This document shows, piece after piece, positions 54,328 through 64,000 of a stretch of DNA of 64,000 bases; position 1 is the first letter of the stretch; every line of letters starts with the position of its first letter. The translations under genes and the position numbers were made by a program. The DNA comes from Corynespora cassiicola (Eukaryota; Ascomycota; Dothideomycetes; Pleosporales; Corynesporascaceae). The notes below the pieces were generated by a model. That model was not told where the DNA came from. It was given only the letters and a program-made list of their open reading frames with translations, and did no database searches. The stretch lies in NCBI GenBank assembly GCA_022059125.1, contig JAEUWY010000008.1:1736001-1800000 (forward strand). Reading direction: 5' to 3'.

Positions 54328-54389
54328 GTGCTGGGGCAGTCAGGAGGTGCGCCGCTCGCTTGTGTGCGCCGCTCGCTTGTGGTTTACGT
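54328..54389 (-). repeat. Right terminal inverted repeat
   Basis: Reverse complement of the left TIR with four differences over 62 bp, including the same tandem 17-mer. Confidence 0.85.
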
Positions 54390-54391
54390 TA

Positions 54392-54739
54392 TGGTTTGGA
54401 TAGAACATGATCAATTCGATCATTCAATATATCGCTCTATCTCACTATAATATTGGATCATTCTGCATGTAGTTATCCTGTGCCTCTCATATCTCGCGCC
54501 ATTTTCTCCAATCTTTGTGTCTTGTATCCATTTCGTGGCCCTTCCAATGTCCCAGTATCTCTACGTCGGGAGGTCATGGACTGTTTCCAGGAACTCTACG
54601 TCAACATCTTTGACAGATTTCAACACAATCTCGAATTAGCCCCACGCAGCTCCAGATATTATCCAACTAAAAAATTGCACCAAGGCGAGATATGCACCGG
54701 CATTTGAGGCGACTTCCTTTATTCTTACTTTAGCAGTGA
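54392..54739. other. Spacer between transposon and membrane-protein gene
   Basis: 348 bp, AT-rich, without a supported gene. It should hold the 3' UTR of the minus-strand gene. Confidence 0.4.
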
Positions 54740-56142
54740 TTACTTCAGACATGTCTCACATCTTACCGTCCATTGGTACCTTTTTTCCTCGCGTATTGTA
54801 CGACGTAGGAAGCTTGGAATCTGCATCTCGAGGGTAAGATGACAGGGATACCAACCTTCTTGATCCACGTCACACACTAAGTCGAGATTTTGCCGAATGG
54901 ATATTGATACGTCTATTATTTTGTCACCAATCAGATAGTAATCATGTATGCAGAGTAACTGTCTTACCATATCTGTAAATTGACCGCTTGTTGATATATT
55001 GGTAGTATTCTAGCCCAATATTCACCACAGCGTGGCTATTCGCGTCGATTACGGCGGCAAAAATCTCGCCCCTTTCTATAGCCTCACTTATCTCGTAGGT
55101 CGGGTCATAAATCACCATCCAGATACCAGGTGCAGTCGTGACGGACGAACGGAGAAGCGAATTGGTACGGTTATCTCCAACCATGTGTGTCAGCATTTGT
55201 TTGCAACAGATGGGCGCGTTGGTACTCTTACAACTGAAAAAGAGCTGCATCGACAAAAAGTGGCCTGCTCCCTTTGATATCGTCGACCTGCTTGGAACCA
55301 TGGCGTAATAACTTGTACTCCGATTGAGCCACATTACGACATTATCCCCACGCTCTAGGCGTTCGGCTCCAGGCCAACTATCACCACAATCGCAAGACTG
55401 TGTTCCGATAGCCTCTTCGAGGGAAAGACTACTGCATTGGGCAGCATCATCATTTCTTGGCCCAGAGGAGCATTTCAGTTCACTCGTTGAGACATTTGCG
55501 TGGGAAGGCCCCCAACCTTGAAAAAATGCGACAGCCGGAAACTGCGGGTAAAGCTATAATTTGTCTGTAAGATTCATACGGGTGCCTAGTGTAGACTCAC
55601 AACAGTGTCAGTCTGTGCTCTGATCACTATCTCATTAAGGCCTTGGTACCAGATTGTGCCGTATAATACCGACATCAGCGATATGGTCAATATCACAGTA
55701 ATCGTCGAGTTTGCAAGGGTTCTTGAGTAACTTCGGCTGCTAGGACCTGTATTTTCAGTTAGCGGCTCTAAATGTCTTGATGCTTATAGGTGTGCGCACA
55801 TTCTCTTAGTCCCAAATATATATCGACCAGGAAACAGCCCCCCAGTACGACAGCCAGCGATACACTCACAACCACCACTATGATCATTGTTGATTTTCTT
55901 GGGAAAATTATTGCAATGACGGCCATGGCGAAGAATACTACCAGACAAATAAAAGCAAGCATAAACACTTCTATCCTTGGGAAGGTTTTTTTATTCTTGT
56001 CTTGGGCAACAAGATCTCGAAAGGAAGTACATCCTTTTACCATTTTTTTCTTGGATAGCTTAAAGAAACTAAAGACAAAGTTAATAGTCCATACAATCAA
56101 ATATCTCAAGAGATTTGAGAAAATTTGTGGGAACCAATTCAT
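54740..56142 (-). CDS. Putative multi-helix membrane protein with Cys-rich soluble domain, unrecognised family
   Basis: Four exons: 55800-56142, 55601-55746, 54968-55553, 54740-54912; introns 53, 47 and 55 nt. The joins preserve frame throughout (415 aa), which is the main support. Intron 1 has a perfect GCTAAC branch site but a weak GTGCGC donor. Residues ~10-28, 57-80, 84-108 and ~125-146 are hydrophobic helices. The remaining two thirds is soluble-looking with ~14 cysteines and N-glycosylation sequons (NVS, NRS, NRT), so probably extracytoplasmic. I do not recognise the family. It is divergent from the kelch gene (719 bp between starts). The first or last exon could extend further. Confidence 0.6.
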
Positions 56143-56860
56143 GGTGAGTTGAAGTTGCTCGAGCTAGCTGTTTGATTCAGCGACTGCGTGGAGTGGTTCG
56201 TGTATTTCCTCAGCTTGAGATTAAACTCGAATTGGTTCATATTTTGCAGGGAATCTATTCGAGGCTGGGCAATTCTCCAGGGTCTGACCCTCTTCCATGC
56301 CTCCACATCTGACCGTCTGATGCTGATAGTACGCCGCCTCAAGCCAATTTTCACCAATACAATCTCAGCCAACAATGCACTGCCCCCCGGAAGGTCCATT
56401 GATGACATCCGACGAGCCGTCTCGCTCCCTGTTGCCAATTGCAAACACTTATCATATCACATCCTCCAACTTCGTAGCAAATGATATGTTTTGAGTCGCA
56501 AAGTCCAAGCCCTTTACAGAATTTCAGGCAATTTCAGGCAGAAATGAAGCGAGACATGGTGTATTGCCGAGGATTTTGAGTTGGAGACGGCTTTCTACAA
56601 TGGCAAGCCACTCATGCTTCTTGGGGCGTCTGGAGCGGGGTATGATCATCGAGCTGAACCCGTGGATAATCTCGCATCCGGATTGAGTCTAGATCCATAC
56701 CAGAGGTCTGAAGATTTGATATAATATCTAGGGTTGCTGTCCGATCTTCTAGCGTATTATAAATGTCCACAATCTACTACAAGCGACATGCGCAGCAGGA
56801 ATTAAAGCTCTCGTAGCATTTCCCAAAAAAATCTGATGAAAGATTAAACATTTGAAAGCA
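56143..56860. other. Divergent intergenic region with possible gene relics
   Basis: 718 bp between the membrane-protein and kelch genes. A + frame at 56188-56484 and a - frame at 56139-56444 overlap each other, and neither has a known domain. A further open + stretch without a start, about 56549-56723, reads like protein (separate finding). Otherwise promoter sequence. Confidence 0.4.
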
Positions 56861-58580
56861 ATGGCAATACTATTATTTCTTGTTTCTATGCTTTTCCAAC
56901 TTGCCGTTGCTCTTGAAGATATTGATGTCCCCAGAAATTATCTATGTGGGAGGTACGGGCACATGAGTAAGGTTGACCCCCCTCCACAGGCCTTTTATTG
57001 CTTCCTATTGATTCAAAGCCTCAAAATGGGAAGACAGTATTTATATATTCGGTGGGAAACGATCGAAATCTGCTACCAACAGCAGCAATATTCCAAACGG
57101 TATTGTTATCTATTGATTATCATTGTGATCTTCTCCTAACCTTCCATCCAGACGGTGCTATGGTCAAGCTGGACATGTCGACTTCGTGGAGCTGGCACGA
57201 AGATAACGTGAACATGACTTATATCAGCTTGCAACCAACAAATTACTCGTCGCAGCCTTTTATTGGAGGTTCTTTGTTTGGATCTTCATCCAATACATCA
57301 TCCCTCTATCTATTTGGAGGAGGCCCGGCTGCTAGTAACCTGCCAAACGAGTCAATGGATTCTCAACAAATAAGAGAAAACATCTGGTCATTTTCACTGA
57401 CAAATGATAAATGGAGCCGCTCAGAGTTGGCCAACGGCCCTGAATATGCACCAAGACATGGCGCGTATGTGGAAGCAAAGAATCGTGCATTCTATCTTCA
57501 CGGTATTCTGGGGAATGATCCGAACATCTATCCGAATCCAAACATGACAGTCATTGACATAGTTAATAAGAGTATCCGAAGTGTGTCAACAGCGCAACTA
57601 TCGACCAATGAGTCTAGATCGGGCGCTGTACTCCAATTCATACCCGAGCTTGGTGAGGACGGTGCATTGATTCTGTTGGGTGGAGAACTCAAAAGTTTAG
57701 GGAACCCAGTTTCCAATGAGCTCAACACGATGGTAAGTTCTTATACAATCGTTGAAGTTGGAATGATCATCAATGTTCCAGGCGTCGCTTGAGACTGTTC
57801 ATATCCTGGACATAGCTTCTTTGGAAAACGGGGAGGGAGTCTGGTACCAACAAAAGACCAGCGGAAGAACACCTCCTGGACGTGCGAATTTCTGTGCGGC
57901 CACTATTTCTTCACCGGATAAGACAAATTTTCACATGTAAGACAATGACCTTGTTTAGTGATCATGCTCTAATGATTCTAGATATGTCTTTGCTGGAAGA
58001 TCAAATACGCAAACATTCGATGACTTGTGGGTTCTTTCGTTGCCTCAATTCCATTGGACTAAGGTAATACCTACCTTCCGCCAAGAATTGGATAATGTCT
58101 TACGATTTCAAGGTATATAACGGTGCGAAACCCAACTTCGGAGCAACATGTCATTTGGTTGGGTCCAAGCAAATGCTCGTTCTAGGTGGAATGGAAACCA
58201 GACTGAGTGGAAGCTGTACCAAAACGAAAACTGCATTTTTTGACTTGACCAACCTTAAATGGACCCAGGCATTTGTAAAGGATGGCCCGCCATACAGGGT
58301 GCCGAAAGCGGTTTGGGAATGGATCAACGGAACGTAAGCGCTATACCCCATGTAACACGCAATCAACGTCAATAGACTGATTTGTTTATTGAGCGCATTT
58401 GGCGAAGCATATATGACCGGGCCGAAGGAAGGATTCTCTAGTGAAGGCTTAACAAAGATGTTTGCGGACATCCCAATCCCCCGACAGCGCAACTCAGCTA
58501 TCGCTTTCCTGGGCTATACCAGCAGGTCTAGGATGATCACAGCAATGCTAATTGCAATTTTCTTGGATATCTGGGTTTAA
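56861..58580 (+). CDS. Secreted or surface-anchored kelch-repeat protein
   Basis: Seven exons: 56861-56966, 57019-57099, 57152-57732, 57782-57936, 57982-58063, 58113-58333, 58394-58580; 470 aa, introns 45-60 nt. The signal peptide (MAILLFLVSMLFQLAVA) is followed by a beta-propeller with kelch strands I-Y-I-F-G-G, L-Y-L-F-G-G-G, Y-V-F-A-G and M-L-V-L-G-G, each with a later Trp. About ten N-glycosylation sequons are present. It ends in a hydrophobic stretch (MITAMLIAIFLDIWV) without a cytoplasmic tail, which could be a GPI signal or a C-terminal anchor. Substrate or partner unknown; some fungal relatives have galactose-oxidase-like folds, but no copper ligands could be assigned. Exons 2 and 5 are recovered only by splicing. 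Confidence 0.8.
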
Positions 58581-59075
58581 CATACCTTTTGTTGTCTTTG
58601 GGATACTGGAAACATTAACGATCAGTCATGAATTTTGCTGAGAGGTATGAAACAGAGATAGAGCGAGCACTGGTGCATTTAGCGGGTGTCTGTTGCTCAT
58701 TCGTTTTTTTTCCCATTCACTGTGTTAGCATTTAGCCGGCAAAAACAATAATGAAAAAATCGAGAACTCATGATCAGAAAAGTGCCAGACTGACGGCCAG
58801 ACTGCACGATCAACGCTGGAGCTCTCTACCGGCATTCGGAACAAGTAGCAACACAACATTTGATCGAACCCATTGAGGAAGCAAATTCTTATATTTATAC
58901 AGCTTTCTCCGAAAAAGTAGGGCATTCAAAAGACGCGCTTCAAGCAAAGAAAGCTAGAAGAACACAAAAGCTATGTACAAAAAAAACATTGGGTATATGC
59001 AAAACTCAGCTCCATCAAATCATCAATCCATTTGGGCCATCAAGGCCCCTCTAAAAGCATCGAGTGTAGAACGTA
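58581..59075. other. Convergent spacer, kelch / GH16
   Basis: 495 bp between convergent stops. Nothing recognised. Confidence 0.4.
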
Positions 59076-60737
59076 TCATAGAACATGGCGCTGCATCAGC
59101 CTGCGACGATGTTGTCCAAGATGCCTTCTCTTGGCAGCAGGTGTCTCTACCGGTGCTACAACAGTGACATAGACAGTTTCGTAGACAGTGTCAATGCCAT
59201 TGTCTGGCTCTGGAACTTTGGTGTCGGCGGGAACCTCACCAGTCAGAGGTGGTGTACCTTCGGAAGGGACATCTGGTGTAGGTACAGTTTGAACAGTTGT
59301 CGGAGTAGGAGCAGTGGCGTTCTCACTGTTAACAGGAGTACCAGTACCTGTAGGCGCAGGTGTGTCTCCCTCATCAGGCTGAGGCCAAGTAAAGCCGGGC
59401 ATTGGGCCATTGTCGTTACTGGGGACATCGGTAGCGAGACTGGGAGCCGGTGTGCTCGATAGTTGGTCGGCCTGAGTCCTACTCTCGGGTGGGAGGTCAA
59501 GGACGCTACTTGGGGCCGAGTCGGGATTCTCAGCGATGGAAGTCTCAGCTGGTGGTTCGGGTGCAGTAGTTTCAATTGGCGGTTCTTGTGGAGGGGCAAC
59601 TGTCGGGAACGATCCATTATTGCCAGTCGGGAGCGGTGCAGGAGTCAGGACCTCGGTAGTAGGGAAAGGATCAGGCTGCGCTGTCGGCTCAGGCTCGCTC
59701 GTTGGCGCAGGAGTCGGCTGTCCTGAAGGCTCAGGCGCCGACCCGCCTTCCGCGTTTTGGTAGACTTTCAAAGCATTTATGGTCCAATGAGCATTGGCAA
59801 ATGCCTCCGGGTTGTCTCGCACATAGTCATTGCAGGTAGGGGCCTTGGAGGCACAAGATCCGGACTCCCAGACACCACCCGCCCAGTCACCACAGAAGGT
59901 CGACGTAAAGATAAGCTGGTTCTCCTTGAATGTGTTGGAGATATCGCAACCGCCCTGGAACTTTGCAGCTGGCTTTCCCCAGCCACTAGGGTTAGGCGCA
60001 TCGCCCAGAGCATCTTCGGGGATCTCGCCCCGCGGGAAGAACCAGATCGAGATGGCCTCATCTGTCCACTCTGTCGCGTAGACGCCACCGCCATTTTCGT
60101 TAAATCCAGCTCCATAGCTTTTCGTTGAAGGATGCTTGATGGAGCAACCGGCGTTGTCCATTTGTCCCTCGGCCTTGACGTCGCAGTTCTGTGTGTCGAC
60201 TTCTCCAGCAAAGAGAGCATGATCAGAACCGATTTCGCATCCCGGCCCAGTATGAAGAGTCATGCCGTTCTTGTCCTGTTCGTTGACTCCTTCCAGGATG
60301 TCGATTTCTCCTCCACTGGGCCAGTCAGGACCCAGTGTCCAAAAGGCCGGCCAAGTCCCACAACCAAAGGGCATGTGTTGGACATCGATCATGACCAGTC
60401 CACCGGTGTATTTCTTCTTGCCCTCTAGGCGAATGCTGGGCCTGCCCTCGGGAGTCTTGTTGGTGGAGTCGACGCCCCATTCAACGGGAGCAGTTGCAGA
60501 TGCGTTGATCAGGTTCATCTCCCTGGCTGTGGCCTCGTCGACATATTTCACGAATCCTGTGTCAAAGTCAGGTGTATGCTCCTCTCAACCGAAGGGATGC
60601 ATACCGTTGGTGGGGTCTTCGTCGGTGAAGAAGTCGAAATGACCATAGAAGTCAGTCATGTAGTCATCCTCAAGGACATAGCCAGCTATGCTGAGGTGGA
60701 AAAGGGCCGCGGCCGCAGCGAAAGAAGAGAAATGCAT
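59076..60737 (-). CDS. GH16 endo-1,3(4)-beta-glucanase, secreted, with long Pro/Thr/Ser-rich tail
   Basis: Two exons, 60605-60737 and 59076-60556; 48-nt intron; 537 aa. The signal peptide (MHFSSFAAAAALFHLSIA) precedes the GH16 domain (to ~residue 300), whose catalytic motif G-E-I-D-I-L-E-G supplies nucleophile and acid/base glutamates; W-P-A-F-W-T-L-G precedes it. The family cleaves beta-1,3/1,4-glucans, in fungal wall remodelling or plant-glucan use. The C-terminal ~200 residues are a low-complexity P/T/S/E region as in wall-associated GH16 proteins, ending basic rather than hydrophobic, so no GPI signal is evident. TATATA at 60868-60873 lies ~131 bp upstream of the start. Confidence 0.93.
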
Positions 60738-63622
60738 CGTCAAGATGTAGCAAAGGAATGGCTAGCGTACTAGACGCTTCGTAATAGAAGGAAAAGACAC
60801 GATGGAATGGAAAAGCCGATGTTGCAGATCGATGAGGATCACAGCGGCCGATATGGGGAGGCCTGCATATATAGGCTTCAAGGCCGCAGCACGGTACTGT
60901 GCTGATGCGCGTCACGGCACTCCTTCCATCTTGCAGCTCGATTCGACACCAAGGGTCCTGTCCCTGAACCACGGGCGGGTAGCAGCCATGTCTAATCAAG
61001 CTTTGTTTCAATGCCAGGCTAGAGCCAGTTTGGGTCCGGGGCGGCAAGGCACCTGAATGGAGGAAGCGGTGATGAACGACTAGACACAGCTAGCAGAAGC
61101 CGCACCAGCTGGGGACTGGCTGGGATAGTCGCACGGCGGCCGGCATGTGGGACGCGCAGTTTGTGCGTTTCATGGACATTGCCATGGCGGATTGGAGTGG
61201 TGGCGCGTGAAACGGACAACAGTCTAAGAGAAGAGACAGTCTGGGCCGTCCTGGTCGAAGTTTCGCAGCCCGCAGCCGGGCGATGTAGGGCAGACGAACG
61301 AGAGCACAGGTCGAGAGATGTTGCCGCGGTCCTGAAACGCGGCGTAGTCGACGACCAGGCGTCTCGTGGGCCTGATTCGCCACGGTCGAGGGCGGTCGAT
61401 CTTGTCTAAAACAGGCAGTCTGGCGGGCGGTATTGGCTTTGTCAGCAGCCGAGGAGGCCCGCTTGTCCCGAAAGAGCACCGCATACACCTACGCGAGCCT
61501 CCCGCGGCCGTTAGCATCGGCATCGCTTGCAAACCTCCCTACTTGTTCCCACCCTTCTGAAACCCGATCCTGTATCCCATCCGCCAACCAAGCTTGCCTC
61601 CATCAAGAGCCCGTCACAATAACGCTGGGGTTTATAGCCCGCACTCCACTCATTCATACAAGACAGTTGTGGTGAGCCGCCTGCCACTCATCGCCTTCTC
61701 CATTCTCCACTTGCTGCCCAACGTCTCTGCCAACAGCAACAGCCTCGCGCATCCGTGCTGTGCAGAGCCACCACGGACTTGGACCTGTCCAACCGTCCTT
61801 CCGGACAAAGCCATTCCATCGTGAGCACAGCATTGCCCTTCCCCTCAGCGCATCGGGTCCCAACCTTGTCCGCCTTCCGGTCTTCGTCCTGCGAGTGATA
61901 ACGAGCGAGATGAGAGTACAGCGATTCGAAACATCGAAACTTGCAAAGCCCTTGTGGGAGAAATCCTCTCGCCTTGCGTGACCCAGTCTTGCCGAGCCCC
62001 CCGCCGAGTCTCTGCGTAGACGCGCGCAAGCACTCGCTAGACCATCATACGACCACGGGTGCCCTCTGCTTCTTGGAAGGAAAATTGGCGTCTCGTACCA
62101 GCTCGCTTCCCCAAAAACGAATTGTGATGCCCAAACACAGGTGCCTGCCCGCCGAGAATACGGGTCTTGGGTGCTTGGAAGGGATGGTGTTTAGTCTCAA
62201 AGTAAAAACCTCACTGTCACACCGACTCATCACACCAACTCGTCGCCTTGGTTTCAATTCCGGTATTGTCGCACCTCGACCGGTGGCGCAGCCTTGCGGA
62301 GTCCAACACCACCATCAGTCTTGCACGTCCCTACAGTAACACCCCAGTCATTTTGCCGTGCTCCCTCCGCGCACGCTTAGGCCAACATGCTGGACATCCC
62401 CACAGATGGTTTGGTCAGCTTAAACACTGACATTCATAGTCTAAAACGCCCGCCAGGCGCACAACCCTTGTTCCTAAGTCGGACATTTTGCGAAAGGAAT
62501 GACACGCCCGCCCGAAAAAAATAATCCCCTGCGGCGGTTTCCCCTGAGTCAGACAGATAGTCGGGGGACAGATCCGACTTCCTCATGGCACATCAATCCA
62601 ACGCTCTCGGTTGCCCTTACTTTGTAACTACATACACAGGCATCCCAACACGGAGTTCTATTGCTCGTCTTATGTTGGACCTATCTCTTCCGTACGCGTC
62701 TAGACTCGCGGCCATTGCCTTCGTTCGCCGCCGCCGTCTCGGGACACGGTGGCCCGACACCACCGTCCCCCACGACAAAACCACCTTCTGAATCTTCCAC
62801 TCAAGCCTTCCAGCTCTGCATATGCTAGTCACCCAACAACTGTATTGTGTGAGCCAGACAACCGTCTGTGTCCAAAATCCCGCCGCTGGAGTGTAATTTC
62901 CGTAGTCCGGCCCTGGCCAATCAGAGACAAGACCGCTAGTGCTTCATGATAGGCGTTGAACAAAACCTCCATCGGGTAAGCTTCCTGCGGGCGGATATGC
63001 GGATAGCTCGGGTCGATCAATGCTTGTGTTGGGTTCCTCAGAGACAAGGTGCCTATGAGGGCGGGGTTGGTAGCACCTTCTGCTGCGTCCGATGGACTGA
63101 TTGTAAACTGGTCCTTTGGGGCGCCGGAGCTGAATAGGGTTCCTTGAAAGAACGACCCAACAACCACAAGAGAGGTTTTTTAGAATTCTCCAAACGCCAC
63201 ACCATAGAACTTTCTCAAGAATTTGTGCCTTACGACACTATATACTAATGTCAGATATATCAACGCAGTATGCCTGAAACTAGAAGTCGTAATATCACCC
63301 TGTTCTACACTCTTTGGCCAAACCCTACCGAACAATCTAATTGCTCGTCGCTGACTCAATTTTAAGAGTCGTGGAATAGATACCTAGGTGGAAGGCTGGC
63401 ACCGCTTATCCCATGACCCGGCCCAACACCTTTTCAACCCAGATCTTTGTATTCATTAGCTTCTTCATCAGCACTGTAAAATGCCACCAGATCGCGTCTC
63501 AGTAAGTGAGAAGTTTTTGCTCTACAACACCAACACCAATTACCAGACGTTTTCGACTACAACCACAATATCCGCTTCCCAAGCACACTACAATAATTTC
63601 GATTTATCAAGGCCACAATAAA
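60738..63622. other. 2.9-kb spacer without a supported gene
   Basis: The first ~200 bp are the GH16 promoter. The rest has only short frames lacking domains; a 112-aa minus frame at 62829-63167 has a protein-like composition but no partner exons. A near-palindrome TACCTAGGTG is at 63381-63390. A 46-codon upstream ORF (63481-63621) ends just before the partial gene. Confidence 0.4.
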
Positions 63623-64000
63623 ATGTTGTTGAGCCTTTTTTGCCTTTTTACCCTTTTCCGCAAGACCAGGCGCAAGGATGCCGCTCAGCAAAAATTCAAT
63701 TCTGCAGCTATCAACTCTATGATCGCCACCGCCTTGTCACCCACCGCCTTCCATGCTTTCCTCGAGCAGGTCCAGCGGGATGGGAACCTGGACAAAAGCC
63801 AAAGGAGAATTCTTTCGTTCCTAGCAGTGCCAAATCTCAGACTAGATCTCTACTTCAGAGTTCTGGCCATTGCACAATACGGGATGGCAAAGAATCCCAA
63901 GAGGCTAATTCTACTCCCAACATACTTGGAGTTCTGCGACATAGCGCCAGACTTTAATGCGAGCGCAGAATGGGGGCCAGAACAAGCCCGAGTGGTACTT
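63623..64000 (+). CDS. Partial gene, open to the window edge, unrecognised
   Basis: From ATG 63623 the frame is open for 126 codons to the last base. It starts with a short hydrophobic, basic N-terminus (LLSLFCLFTLFRKTRRK), then helical sequence (F-H-A-F-L-E-Q-V-Q-R-D-G-N-L-D; L-R-L-D-L-Y-F-R-V-L-A-I-A). Composition is protein-like and no stop occurs. A competing shorter + frame (63640-63957) is less natural. No family is recognised. Confidence 0.5.
   Translation, partial: MLLSLFCLFTLFRKTRRKDAAQQKFNSAAINSMIATALSPTAFHAFLEQVQRDGNLDKSQRRILSFLAVPNLRLDLYFRVLAIAQYGMAKNPKRLILLPTYLEFCDIAPDFNASAEWGPEQARVVL

Larger units (their letters stand above)
45723..54389. mobile_element. RIP-degraded TIR DNA transposon (~1.85 kb when the nested retroelement is removed)
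   Basis: 62-bp terminal inverted repeats at 45723-45784 and 54328-54389 flank the block, with candidate TA target duplications at 45721-45722 and 54390-54391. Removing the retroelement and one ATATA leaves 1,851 bp, a typical Tc1/mariner-Fot1 size. The interior is extremely AT-rich with TpA excess and few CpA/TpG, as RIP produces, and no transposase frame survives. The superfamily call rests on size, TA duplication and TIRs only. Confidence 0.75.

Noticed and set aside
62829..63167. 112-codon minus frame
   Set aside because: Composition is fairly protein-like, but there is no domain, no neighbouring exon and no promoter signal; kept only as a mention in the spacer entry.

Overview
The window reads as a gene-dense chromosome arm of a filamentous ascomycete (Pezizomycotina, most likely a dothideomycete; the class is an inference). 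The evidence is short 45-80 nt introns with GT..CTRAY..AG signals, orthologues typical of that group (Scm3 with added DNA-binding domains, Atg6, Brr2, HapC, Pfa4, Alg12), and a TA-rich, CpA-poor relic that looks like repeat-induced point mutation (RIP). Gene models were built by hand. Every multi-exon model given here closes in frame.

Layout. 0.7-5.1 kb: Scm3-like centromere histone chaperone (-) and ATG6 (+), divergent. 5.1-8.5 kb: no supported gene. 8.6-12.4 kb: F-box/LRR-like protein and a WrbA/Ycp4-type flavodoxin fold protein (Alt a 7 family) with an in-frame extension beyond its stop codon. 12.4-14.5 kb: odd T-rich spacer. 14.5-24.5 kb: BRR2 helicase and a CLIP-170 protein (both -). 25.6-34.5 kb: compact housekeeping run: APH-fold kinase with PTS1, SmG (-), NTR2 (+), CMC2 (-), prefoldin 2 (+) and, after a 2.7-kb low-complexity leader region, CCAAT-binding factor HapC (+). 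35.7-40.3 kb: PFA4 (-), ALG12 (+), TMA22 (+). 42.7-43.6 kb: intronless mini-Mex67-like protein behind a tandemly duplicated TATA promoter. 44.1-45.7 kb: cytochrome P450.

45.7-54.4 kb is a nested transposon block. A ~1.85-kb TIR DNA transposon with TA target duplication, apparently destroyed by RIP, is split by an intact 6,811-bp Ty3/Gypsy chromovirus with 370-bp LTRs that read as identical and an ATATA target duplication. The retroelement has gag, a textbook -1 slippery site, pol ending in a chromodomain, a candidate self-primer, a polypurine tract, and an unexpected antisense ORF with a perfect Zn2Cys6 cysteine pattern plus coiled coil.

54.7-58.6 kb: AT-richer accessory pair, a four-helix membrane protein (-) divergent from a secreted/anchored kelch protein (+). 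59.1-60.7 kb: GH16 endo-glucanase (-). 60.7-63.6 kb: nothing supported. A gene truncated by the window edge starts at 63623.

Three spliceosome genes lie within 15 kb: BRR2, SmG and NTR2. SmG and NTR2 share a 206-bp divergent promoter, and Brr2 and Ntr2 proteins are reported to interact in yeast. The best candidates for something undescribed are the retroelement's antisense zinc-cluster gene, the mini-Mex67, and the hidden CaaX-ended extension of the flavodoxin-fold gene.
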